DNA from: Monocercomonoides exilis
Taxonomy: Eukaryota > Preaxostyla > Oxymonadida > Polymastigidae
Reading direction: 5' to 3'
NCBI GenBank assembly: GCA_001643675.2
Contig: LSRY02000013.1
Location: forward strand, 1,366,501 to 1,430,500
Length of the DNA stretch: 64,000 nt
Positions within the stretch are counted from its first letter, which is position 1. Every line of letters begins with the position of its first letter. The translations under genes were made by a program, and so were the position numbers. The notes beneath the pieces are model-generated. The model saw only the letters and a program-made list of their open reading frames with translations, made no database searches and was not told the origin of the DNA. Shown here piece after piece: positions 8,808-19,505 of the stretch.

Positions 8808-10789
8808 CTATTTAGCATCCGACAAAGCAGGAAAAGACAAAGCCTCTGCATGTGCATCGAAGCATGCATCAGCAGCACCACTTTGCGCTGCCTCCCCCAA
8901 AGACACCCCATTCGCCGCACTCCTTTTCCCCATCCGCCTCAAACTCCCAACTGCCCCAAACGCTTCTGCCTGCCCCTGCCGCTCTGCAATCGACTCGTCG
9001 TATGCTGACGCTGCAAGGTCCCTCCACCTTATCGCCTGCACCTGCGACTCCGCAAGCTGCCGCCTCCACTTCCCTTGCTCCTTCATCCACCGTATCTGCT
9101 CTTCCGCCTCAAGTATCAAGCTCTCCTGCAGTGCAATCACCCGATCCTGCTCCATAACCCTTGCTTCAAGCTCTCTTTCTCTCCTTCGCTTTCCCTCTTC
9201 CTCCTGTTCTTCTTCCTTCTCTGCTTTCCCACGCCCATCTATTAGCCACTCTGCCTCTGCCATACCGCAACATTCGCTGTGTGGATGCAGCCAATTTTGC
9301 ATCGTCTCTTCTTCAAACTGCATCCTGCAATCATCACCTTGCACAATTTTCTTTGCTGCCACGTCTTTCGCCATCAATGTGCTTCCAGACATCATCCCCT
9401 TTGCTGCTCCGCCTCGTTGCTTTTCTCCCATATCTGCCCGCTCATCTTGAGTGTTTTGCTGTTGCTCTGCAGAAAAAGAGTGTGAAGGCAATGGCAACGA
9501 AGCTGTTAAGTCGCTTTTGCCCAATCTGTCTGTTGCAAAAAGGATTGCATCGCTGTTTGTCACGTGAGAAGCAGTCGGCTCAGAAGCCTCTTTTGAGTGT
9601 GAATTCGCAGAAGGGAAGGATGGGAAGGATGACACAAACGAAGCCAATGGCTCTTTGAAGTAGCTCTTCTGCCGAGGCTGTGCTGCCGAGCCTGATGACC
9701 CACAATGCAACGTGGATGTCATCCCACTTTGTGTTCCTTGCTTCTCTCCTGATGTCTGTCTGCCTCTCTCTTCTCTCTCCATTCTGCTGCCCGCAACACC
9801 CTCTCCTTGCTTCCGCTTTCCCGCGCTGCCTCCTTGCCCACCGGCCACACTGACTGAACATTGCTTCGTTTGAAAAAACCCTCCCTTTAATGAAAGTGTC
9901 GAAGATCCACAAGCTTTTCTCGCATTCTGAGAACTGTCACACGAAGACCCCACGCTCAGCAAGCAGCCTCCCATCAAATCAGGATTGTGAAAATCCTTTA
10001 TGCCTTTGGCTGCCTTTGCATCAGACAAAGGAGCCCATGTGCACTCCATCGCTTTTTCTTCTGATGATTTCAGAGTGGCACGGCTCTCCGCCTCGCAAAG
10101 CGGCAACTTCAACCTTTCAGCTGATTCAAAATTCTTGTTTGTCGGAATCTCTTTGATGACCGAAATCTGAAGCCTAACTCCTCCAAAACTGAATGCACTG
10201 CAAACAGAAAAAACATCTGGAGCATCAGAAAAAGAAGAAGAAAATGAAAAACACAAATTTCTAGCTGAATAGCCAAACGCCGAAAGGCACAAACTGTACA
10301 TCCAATGCTCGTCTGCTGGAACAGCATGCTTTGATGAAGTAAAAAGGTTCTGCGCAAACAAACAATCCAAAAGAAAGAAGAAGAAAAAGAAAAAAAGTAA
10401 TTAAACAACAAAAAACCAATAACTTGACAAGGAAAATACCACTGCATCGCACCCAAGGATGTTTCGATCCAAACAGAAATACAGCAGTTTTTGTGTTGCA
10501 TTCAAAAAGTGCGCTGGGGAGCCATTTCTTCATCAAAACAAATAAGCAAACAAACAAAAATGCTCTGAAAATGGAACAAAATCCGACAGCATCAATACCC
10601 TGTTGATTCCCCGTCAAGCGCCATGGCAATGTGTGCGATCAAGATATTGCCCATTTGAACTCCAATCTCTTCAAGAAGATTTGCATTTTCAGGAAAAGCC
10701 CCGCAAAACACAATCTGCAGCATTTTAATTACCTCACCCATCAGACTATGCAAACAACATCCATCTTTCTGCTGTTCAATTGAGCTCAT
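8808..10789 (-). CDS. Hypothetical coiled-coil protein, four exons
   Basis: The reconstructed product is 587 aa. Exon 1 is 10789-10599, intron 10598-10528 (71 bp), exon 2 10527-10440, intron 10439-10350 (90 bp), exon 3 10349-10255, intron 10254-10198 (57 bp), exon 4 10197-8808. All phases are consistent and all introns are GT-AG. The first 150 residues look like a compact globular domain (GNILIAHIAMALDGESTG, then FCLDRNILGCDAVNLF). A long Ser/Gly/Gln/Lys-rich region follows. Residues from about 440 to 540 are a strong coiled coil (Glu/Arg/Lys/Gln heptads with EQDRVIALQESL). Codons are clearly richer in G+C than the surroundings, as expected of a conserved host gene. I do not recognise the family. 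Confidence 0.7.
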
Positions 10790-11741
10790 ATATGTTCATA
10801 AATCGCTCAAAAACACATAAATTTCTGAACACAAATTATTCTCTTTCTCTTGTTATGGGGACTATGATCATAAATTAGAAATGTTCAATTGCTTTTCCAA
10901 ATGCTATTATCGATTAACTATTCTATTCTCGAAATAAATACATTTTCAGCATGTTTTGCGAGAAATGTGACTTTCATCAAAAAATAATGATAAATATAAT
11001 ATTTATGTTGATATGAAAAATAGGAATAAGTTAATTCGTTCAATAAATTATTAACTGGATTTTCTATGGTGGAAAATGATTTTATTTTCAGTTTTTTTAT
11101 TCATATTCCTTTTTATCCAAAACAAATATCAAACTTAAGTTTTTTAAGAAATAAAAATTCGATATGGGTTTTTTTTTTTTTGAAAAGTCGCATGTGTTTA
11201 ATTTTCAGGTTCAATAAAAACGAACCTAATTAGATCATTTTATTTAATTAATCAATCAGATTTCTCCAACATGCACTTTTTCTCTCATCAAATATGTTTG
11301 TGAATTCTAATTGAATATGTAACAAAGTTTTCCGCATTTAAAGCAAAAAATGATCAAATAATGAACGATTATTCTAAACGCAAATATTAAACAAATGCGA
11401 CTTATCAAAAAGAATGATCCAATTGGAATATACTCTGTCTTTTCAAGAATAACTTATTTCATCGAAAATTTATTGTGGTATACAAAAAAATTCACTTGAA
11501 TCACATTCTCAAACAGCATTAATAAATTAATTATTTTAAAAATATATTTTTTTAAAAGTAATTTTAATTTTCAAAATTTTGTTCTAAATGCATACGATCA
11601 AAAAATTTTGAATTGTTTTTTAAAATGTATGATGATATAAAACATTCAACAATATTCAATTAATAAAAGCAATCAAAAATAAGGTTGCAACTTGCCACAA
11701 AATATTACTGATCATTTCACAATGTTTAATAATTCTTTTTT
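10790..11741. other. AT-rich intergenic region
   Basis: Very AT-rich, with no open frame, repeat or RNA gene I can support. It presumably includes the promoter of the minus-strand gene ending at 10789. Confidence 0.5.
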
Positions 11742-12560
11742 GTGACATTTTTCTATCTACTCTTCACATTTATAATCAAACAGGAAAAAAAAAACAAAAA
11801 CTTTATCCAATTGAATGAAGAAAAGTTATTGAATGAACAACATTTCACTGAAAAGGTTTCCAATGCTGGATTGCACATGTCAATATCTCCTCCACTTGTC
11901 ACTTTATCAGTTGTTGATTATGATGTTGCAGTTGTTTTTGAGTAATTCCATTTGCACCAATAAAATGAATTCCCACCATCAACGCATTTATCTGTTGGAC
12001 ACAACGATCTCGTATCATCTTTATCACTTTCAAGCTCATTTGCATTCCTCTTCTCTTCCTTCTTCTCCAACTTTTCCCTTCCTTCCCCTCCTTCTCCCCA
12101 AGCTAGCCACATACGCTGCATAGTTCAAAAGGATGCTCCGCGGCCCAAACACATCTTTCGTAGCTTACACAGTGCTGCTCGCAAATACACCTGTATTGCC
12201 CAATCTGCTCTTCCAGAGAATCGCACGAGAGATTGACACAGTCACAAGCGGTGGCGGCGAAAAGGAAGAAATAGATGAAGGAGAAGAAGAAGAAGAAGAA
12301 GAAGAAGAAGAAGAAGAAGAGGGAGAGGAACAAGACGATCTGTTTGAAGATAGAGGAATCTGCTGGATCTAAAAAGAGTCAGATATTCCATCTCTAGCTG
12401 CTGAAATAGAAGCATCTGTCTTGTCAAGAACAGCCAATGAGCAGTTCGTGCAATCAGAGCGAGGGTGAAGACAGCAGAAAGCTACACTCCACTGTTGTGG
12501 TCTTTCTGTTAACTCCAGAGAAATTCCACCGACACTCTTGATGATTGGTCCCTTTTTGGC
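11742..12560. other. Decayed coding-like patches and a GAA microsatellite
   Basis: Several short frames here have coding-like composition, but none forms a gene. On the plus strand 11775-11945 follows a good acceptor (ATAATCAAACAG) and encodes a 50-residue patch ending DYDVAVVFE. On the minus strand 12103-12250 is Cys-rich (CDCVNLSCDSL, CICEQHC). A (GAA)n tract lies at 12281-12322. On the minus strand 12369-12560 encodes a patch with SVGGISLELTERPQQW. I read these as fragments of broken, probably receptor-type, genes. Confidence 0.3.
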
Positions 12561-13044
12561 ATAAGTGTATTTGAGGTACATTCCCAATACTTCGTTATTC
12601 TTTAAAATATTGTGATAAATAAAAAGTTTATATAATAATAAAACATTTGTATGGACTAGAATTTTGAAATTCTTTTTGATTCTTGAGAAAAATCTTTTTT
12701 TAAAAAATCACCCATAAATCTGAGTAATTTTCAAAAAAATAAATTAAATAAGATAATTTTGAAATATAAAGTGGATAAAAGGTTATTTATTATTATATTG
12801 TCCTAATTTAATAATATAATTTTGTGAAATAAAACATTTAAAAAAAAAAATAAATAAATAAATTTGATCTATCCCACAATTATATTTTCAATATCCAAAA
12901 AATTAGAATTTGCTTTCTTTTATCATGCGTTGAACCCTCGCTTTCGAACATAAAACATTTTGAAAGTATGGATATAATTTTAAAGGATGTAGCGAATGAT
13001 TATAATTATTTCATTCGATCTTTGTTGAATGAAGTTGTGATGAT
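12561..13044 (+). repeat. Left arm of a 484-bp inverted repeat
   Basis: Near-identical in reverse complement to 16141-17153 once a 524-bp insertion is removed from that arm. Landmarks: ATAAGTGTATTTGAGG at 12561, and ATCATGCGTTGAACCCTCG at 12922 facing CGAGGGTTCAACGCATGAT at 16244. The arm is non-coding and AT-rich. The two arms enclose about 3.1 kb with a broken receptor gene. Confidence 0.85.
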
Positions 13045-13457
13045 TAAATTAAGGATAAATATTTTAGATGAAGAAAATATCGTAATATGTTATGTATAAT
13101 ATTGATCTTTCTTAGTTATATTGCAATAAATATATTATTTCATTCTTTTCACTTAGTGAACTTTACGTTTTCGTTTTTTCTTTTCATATATTGTTTCATA
13201 ATTCGTTCGTTTCATTTTTCAAATACAACGAAAAATAATGTTAACACACTATTGGTGTTAAAAAACACGCAACGATTATTACTTGCTTATTTTTGAAGGT
13301 GTTATAAAATTTTAATTTATTGATTATTAAAATCAATCAGCAAAACTCTCATAAAAAATAACATGAAGAAGAAAAACAAATATTAGTTAAACAGTTTTGC
13401 AATTGATGAGAAAACTAAACTATTAATTGCTGTTTGCTATTGAATATAATAAAAGTT
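13045..13457. other. AT-rich spacer inside the inverted repeat
   Basis: Non-coding spacer between the left arm and the 3' end of the receptor pseudogene. I see nothing to annotate. Confidence 0.4.
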
Positions 13458-15990
13458 CTACAACAATTGAATTTCTTCAAACAAAGAAAGTGATTCATCC
13501 GTGACGTTTCCACACATCTTTTCCATCACCTCAATCAGCTTCTCTCCCTCAATCCCTTCCGTCAGCGGACGCACCCCATCCCTCATCATCTCCTGCGCTT
13601 CATCCGCATCACACCACTCAAGGGCACTTCCACTGTTGTCATTTCATGCAGAATCAGTCCAAGTGAAAAAACAACTGCCTTTTCAATTCCCTCTTCTTCA
13701 TCTCCCGCTTCAGGCGCCTTCCATCGCTTCATTTCCTCTTTCTGTTTTTCATCAGCCAGTTTTTCTGTCAATAGGTATATTTCATTTTCATTTCCTTCCT
13801 CAACAAAGATTGTATATGGACACAGCTGACTCCCCATCATTTCCACCCTTTCGTCTCCAACTGAAATCAAATGCTCAAACAGCTCTGCCACTGCCAAAAT
13901 CACTTCCTTCCCATCAACAACATCCATCGCTCTTGTTCCCAGTGTGAAATTACCTTGCACTGAATGAATCACCGAATGCAATGTTTTGATGTTCTTTTTC
14001 TCCTTTTCTCGAAATGGCTTCTTGGCTGATATCACATTGAGTGAATGTGATTGTGGCACTCCAGAAGCAGAAGCATTCTCAGAAAATGGCAATGGAGATT
14101 CCAAATCTGGAACATCATTTTCATTCAGAATTTCATCGTTGCTCATCGAAGGAGGATCTGGAAGATCTTCTTCATCGTTGTCAATCAGAAGTGGAATTTG
14201 GCTCGTCATCCCTTCCAGCAATGTGGATGGCATTTCACTCATCTCAAAGCTTCCTCCATTGTTTTCCTTTCTTCTCCTTTCAAGCTTCCCCATTATCTCC
14301 TCATTTTCCAATCTCTCTTTCTCAACTTTCTTTTCGGCTTCCCTCAGTTTCTTTCGCAAAAGCACAACAACTGCAACAAATATTAGCATGGATATCACAA
14401 ACAGCACACCCACCACAACAATAACGATCAAATTCCATGTTGATTTCTCTTCTTTTCCTCCTTCCACAATCCTTTCATCTCCATTCACATTGGACTTACT
14501 TCTGTTTTTCAGTTTCTGTGGAGGAGTTGATGCAAATTGTTTTCCAAACAGAATCATCACTGATACCTCTGTTTCATTTGCAATCGTTGAAATATTTTCT
14601 GATGGGATTGTTCCAATCACTTCATCTTCAGATACAAAACTGTTTTCATCAAACTGATATGTCTCAACCAACTCCACATCCCCTGTTTTGAATATCAATC
14701 TGAATGACAAATCACAAGGAAGAAGAAGTGTTCCCTTGAATTTTATTGAAACATTGTTTCCGTTTTCAATGAGAGATGCCTCTTCGAGCTTTGGGATGAA
14801 GAAAGGCGATAACCTTTCTCCTGCTATTCCACCAAGGGTGCATCCATCATTCAGAATCCAAAGAGATGAATTGGACATCAACCCATCTCCTCCTTTCAAA
14901 CTGGAAATGGTCAGTGAGGCAGAATCAGAGCAAATGATGTTTCGACGAAGAGAGGGATATTTCTGAACAAAAGGATTGTTGTTTTCAAATCTTCCATCAT
15001 TAACAGTCATTTCCCCTCCACTCATTGTTATTCCACCATCTGGCGAATTAGATATTGTGGTATCTTTCATCAAAATAGAACTCTTCACAATATCCACAAG
15101 AGATCCTGACCATCTGCACATCTCTTCTTCCACATTCGAATTCTTTTCATTTCTTTCCTTTGAACTCCCATCAAAAATGCAACTGTCCATTTTCACATCT
15201 GTGCAATCCTCTAATTTTATCAATTTCCCTTTTGCGATCTTTGAACTGACTCCGCACATTGTGCAATTTGTCAACTGTATCGTCTTTTTCGGAGACAGGC
15301 AAGATATCAATGATTCTTCATTTCCTTCAACTGTGATATTTTCTGTATTGAAATCCTTGATTGTCAATTGTCCACATTCATTGATATCTATCAGAGAAGT
15401 TTTAACTGTTGAATTGATAATCGTTAATGAATCAATAACTGATGGAAGTGGTGATGAAAAAGAAAATGCAGATAGACTCATGCTCATTTTCTTCAGATTC
15501 ACCTCTTCTTCTATCACGTTCTCATCTATTTCGAGTATTTGACTAATCAGCTCTGAAGTCAAGTGAATCAGCCCATGATCAATAGAATAACATGGAAAAT
15601 CGTTTGTTCCACACTGTTTTTCGTTTGATCCACTCACACTTCTCACAATGATTATGTCACTCTGATGAATGGTCACAAATCCAATAAGATCTGTGTTTAT
15701 TGGATGCTGGTATTCATCTCTCCCATTTATTGCATTAATTCGTGAATAACGATTCTCTCGAAGATCAAATTGGAATTGACTTTCATTGATTTGAGATGTG
15801 ATGTAATAACATTCAACGAAAATATCATTTCCACCTTTTGCTACGTTTGCTCTGAATTTTAAACCAACAGATGTAAATATGAATTTCCCTCTATCTATTG
15901 TTCAACATAAGTTGTTCTAACTTCAACGCTGATGCTGTCGTCATAATAAATGCCCCGCCATCAATATTTTTCTGATTATAGAAGAAAATG
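13458..15990 (-). pseudogene. Truncated receptor-like beta-helix/pseudokinase gene
   Basis: This is the 3' part of a gene related to 26122-33909. The longest intact frame (to 13586) covers the end of the beta-helix ectodomain (with a CGTNDFPCYSIDHGL module), a juxtamembrane block, a membrane span at about 14350-14440 (LIVIVVVGVLFVISMLIFV), and a cytoplasmic tail with the kinase C-lobe signature RWKAPEAG. Near 13610-13625 the frame shifts. The expected kinase end (CDADEAQEMMRDGVRPLTEG, then a stop at 13458) continues in another frame. Upstream the frame runs back to about 15912. There another frameshift separates it from a GGAFIM beta-helix motif near 15960, and the remaining several kilobases of 5' gene are absent. 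A dead, 5'-truncated copy is the simplest reading. Confidence 0.8.
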
Positions 15991-16140
15991 GAAGATATTC
16001 CATGTTAAAATTCAAAAACGAGAAAATGAATTGTTATTTATTGTATTGTTTCAAGTATATACATAACAAACGATTCTGTGTACAGGCTTAACCCACTGCA
16101 ACGTAAATAAATATATGTTGTACCAATAATATCATTTTCA

Positions 16141-17153
16141 TCATCACAACTTCATTCAACAAAGATCGAATGAAATAATTATAATCATTCGCTACATCCT
16201 TTAAAATTATATCCATACTTTCAAAATGTTTTATGTTCGAAAGCGAGGGTTCAACGCATGATAAAAGAAAGCAAATTCTAATTTTTTGGATATTGAAAAT
16301 ATAATTGTGGGATAGATCAAATTTATTTATTTATTTTTTTTTTTAAATGTTTTATTTCACAAAATTATATTATTAAATTAGGACAATATAATAATAAATA
16401 ACCTTTTATCCACTTTATATTTCAAAATTATCTTATTTAATTTATTTTTTTGAAAATTACTCAGATTTATGGGTGATTTTTTAAAAAAAGATTTTTCTCA
16501 AGAATCAAAAAGAATTTCAAAATTCTAGTCCATACAAATGTTTTATTATTAAATAAACTTTTTATTTGGGTGATTATTTTTGATATCATAACTTTTTTCG
16601 GGATGTTGATTTTTCAAAGATTGTTTTTCTTTGGGAAGAAATTTCCCATTCAAGTGCTTTAATAATCGCAACTGTCTCAAAAGCAAATGCATGATCTGAT
16701 GTACAAATAAAGAGGTCTTCAATATGCCTGTTCACTTTTCGGCGTTCATTTGGGGGAAAATACGGACTTTCAAGCTTTTTTTGCCCAAGGCATTGAAAAA
16801 TTGCTTCGCTCTTAACATTTCTAAACTTTCTCAGATTTCAAAATAAATTTGATTTTCATATCTGAAAACATGCATCGTCGAAATCAAAACATGAAGTTTC
16901 CCAAAATTTCACGAATGTCAATAAATGGACCCACTTTTATTGAGTTTTTTGATAAGAAAAAGTCAATGAACAGTGCATAATTTTTCAATGAAAATGCTTA
17001 ATAAAAAATATTTTGACCCATTTGTTGACAATTAGAAGAAATATTCGAACCAATAATTAAGAAAGGAAAATATGATTTCAAAAATAATCACACATTTATC
17101 ACAATGTTTTAAAGAATAACGAAGTATTGGGAATGTACCTCAAATACACTTAT
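16141..17153 (-). repeat. Right arm of the 484-bp inverted repeat, interrupted
   Basis: Reverse-complement copy of 12561-13044 split by an insertion at 16570-17093. The two arms remain very similar. The left arm preserves the empty insertion site. Confidence 0.85.
16570..17093. mobile_element. 524-bp non-autonomous transposon with 4-bp ATTT target duplication
   Basis: The ends are inverted repeats: GGGTGATTATTTTTGATATC inward from 16570 and GTGTGATTATTTTTGAAATC inward from 17093. ATTT flanks both sides (16566-16569, 17094-17097). The intact left arm of the surrounding inverted repeat shows the empty site with a single ATTT, so both ends and the duplication are fixed by direct comparison. On the minus strand about 16592-16770 holds an open stretch (HIEDLFICTSDHAFAFETVA) that may be a remnant of a coding region; I do not recognise it. 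The same end sequence recurs at 48952. Confidence 0.8.
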
Positions 17154-17700
17154 ACACCCTTTTTGATTTATTTCCGATCAATTCATTCCCTGTTGTCTTG
17201 CACGGAGCAGACTTACTCATTCCACACAAGTTGTTTGTGCCACTTCTCCTTATCCCAACATTCCAATCCTTCATCCCTTCCTTCAGCCATCCCTTCTTTT
17301 GAGTATGTTGATAACAATAATAATAATAGCACACTATTGTATCATTGCTATTTATTGCATATGATTCGTAGAACGGATTGTTCGATGAAAAGAGATTGTA
17401 ATTGTCTTTTATAAATATGTCATGGACATATAGAGTTAGAGTGGTATTGCATCTACAATCATGAAAGAAGAAAAAATAACAATAAGCGTTTTCACTTGGT
17501 GCTGTTTGTTGGTTTGGATTGAAACGCAATCCTCCGCCATATGGCACTGCCAAACACGAAATAAATTGAGTGCCTTTCATTTTGAATTCACTTGGAATAT
17601 TGGGACAACGCAGACCTCCACCATTATCATTCACAACAGAGCTCGAAGTGAAGAAACACTCAAACACTCGTGCTCTCCATTTTGCATTTTTCTGTTCCAA
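17140..17700 (-). pseudogene. Fragment of a receptor-type beta-helix gene
   Basis: Open for 186 codons without its own start or end. The motifs are those of the ectodomain of the large receptor family: GGGLRCPNIPSEF, AVPYGGGLRFNPNQQ, NLFSSNNPFYESY, and a terminal NNLCGMSKSAPCKT that matches the CG-x-PC module of 26122-33909. It runs into the right arm of the inverted repeat at 17153, so the structure interrupted this gene or the fragment was trapped beside it. Confidence 0.65.
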
Positions 17701-18135
17701 AGTTGATTTTCACATCAGAAATTTCACAAAGGAAGCGCCTTTTCGTTATCCACTTTGCATGTTTGTTTTCAACTCAATTCTGTGAATCGATTCTTTAAAT
17801 AATCCAAAGATTAAATGGACTTTTTTTCGTTTTAGAAATGCTTCTTTTTTCATTGAGAAAAACCCTTCAAATATCGCATATCATCTGCTTTCCACATTTT
17901 CATTAATAACATCTTTTTAATTCGTAATATTTCATGTCATTCAATTCAATCTTTAATTCTTTGGTGCAAATTTTCAGATTATCATTATTTAACTTGAGAC
18001 CATAACTGCAAAACAAAATTTCGCAGATTCGAACTTCGTTAAGAAAAAAAAGAGTATAAATTATAAAAATCGGTTGTTTCAGATCAAACTTCGCTAATAT
18101 TCACATTTTCCTGAACAACATTTTCCGCAGTTGAA
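17701..18135. other. AT-rich region before DIRS element 1
   Basis: No gene seen. The left terminus of the DIRS element should lie here, but I could not find an inverted terminal repeat partner for it. Confidence 0.35.
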
Positions 18136-19299
18136 ATGGAACAAGAACCTGTTAGACTTTCAAGCAGAGACGGCGAGGGAATGGATTTTGATCTTGCACA
18201 TAGACTTTCAAGAGTGGAAAATATGATAAAAGAAATTGCGAGAAGCCAAACATGGCCGAGCCGCTCGGGAGCTACGGGAATGTTGTCAATGAAAAAGGAA
18301 AAGAGAGAACGACAGAGGAAGATATCCCAGTCGAGATCGAGCGAGTCGGAGTCGGAATCAGATTTTGCAGATATGATCACGAAGAAGAAACACAGACAGC
18401 CATTGAGGGGCCGTCGCATGCTTAGTCAAATGAAGAAATTGAAAGACAAAAAGGAGAGCGACTGGGATTCGGAAGAGCAAGAAGTTCAGCAGGAGAAAGG
18501 AGGAAGTGAAGACTTTACCAGAATCTTTCCTAGGGAGTGGTTGACACCCCGAAGACAGGCGAGCGAGTTGAGGAAGTTCATTGAGTTTTGTAAGGCTGGA
18601 TCGTTAAGAATGAATGATGATATACTGAATACATTTATTCCAGATAACGAGAAGGAGTTTTTTTCAGGACACACAGACACAAGCTGGAAAACGCTAGCAA
18701 GGACAGCTATTACAACAAAAGGGAGAAGAGACTCACCAGAAGCGATCCGAGCAATCGAACTCCTCCAGCCTGCTCTAGAATCGGGCTTCGAAGCAGCGAA
18801 AGCGATCGCCGCACTCACGGTGAAGGAATTGGAGAAAGCGCACCTCATGGAAGAGGAGAAGGAACGACTGAGAGGATTGTTTTGCGCCTATGCGCTTATT
18901 GCCGACTGTATCAGCAGAATTAACCTACAAAAGGTTATACCCCAATCGGGTTGGGAAAACGCGAAAGGCTTTTTAGAAGGAGGAATGTCCAAGGAGGTGT
19001 CAGAGAACCTGAAGAAGCTGGTAGAGAGCACCAACTTTTTTCAAGCAGAGGGAGAAGCAACAGGATATGGTGCATCTACCGACTCCACAACAGGTTACTG
19101 GCCTGCAACGGCCAGAAGTGGACCCCCGAGAAGATTCAGTTCGGGAAGGAGCACACAGGGATTCGTATACAGACAGCTCCAGAGTAGGGGATACGGAAGG
19201 AGCTTCACAGATTTTAGGGGAAAGAAGATAACACCCCAGTTCCAAGCACAGTTCGTCCCAACCATTGCTGGGAGGCCAGTCCCTATCACTGGACCATAA
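18136..19299 (+). CDS. Gag-like protein of DIRS element 1
   Basis: 387 aa starting MEQEPVRLSS. The N-terminal third is charged, with a Ser/Glu-rich stretch and basic clusters. The middle is predicted helical (ALESGFEAAKAIAALTVKEL). The C-terminal quarter is Arg/Gly/Ser-rich (GYGRSFTDFRGKK), suited to nucleic-acid binding. The position before RT and the layout agree with the gag-like ORF of DIRS element 2 (39477-40319), including a central helical region and a basic Arg-rich end. There is no zinc knuckle, as usual in DIRS elements. The frame is intact. Confidence 0.65.
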   Translation: MEQEPVRLSSRDGEGMDFDLAHRLSRVENMIKEIARSQTWPSRSGATGMLSMKKEKRERQRKISQSRSSESESESDFADMITKKKHRQPLRGRRMLSQMKKLKDKKESDWDSEEQEVQQEKGGSEDFTRIFPREWLTPRRQASELRKFIEFCKAGSLRMNDDILNTFIPDNEKEFFSGHTDTSWKTLARTAITTKGRRDSPEAIRAIELLQPALESGFEAAKAIAALTVKELEKAHLMEEEKERLRGLFCAYALIADCISRINLQKVIPQSGWENAKGFLEGGMSKEVSENLKKLVESTNFFQAEGEATGYGASTDSTTGYWPATARSGPPRRFSSGRSTQGFVYRQLQSRGYGRSFTDFRGKKITPQFQAQFVPTIAGRPVPITGP

Positions 19300-19505
19300 C
19301 CTCCAGCTTCCCCAAGATCTCAAGGAGGGACAGCTGTGGAATCTACAATTGGAGCTAACAAATGGTCGCAGGAGTAGAGAGGCAAAGAGGAGAGAGAGTA
19401 GAGAGAGATAAGAGAGCCGCGCTTTGCCGCAAGACTGAGAGAAGAGTGAGAGAGTCAAATTCCAGCGAAATGACTACACGGTAAGAAATCGCAGCTCATT
19501 GCGAG

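Noticed and set aside
8737-9658. Plus-strand Pro/Ser/Cys-rich frames
   Set aside because: Antisense to the coiled-coil exon of the 587-aa gene. The minus strand has consistent splice phases and heptad structure.
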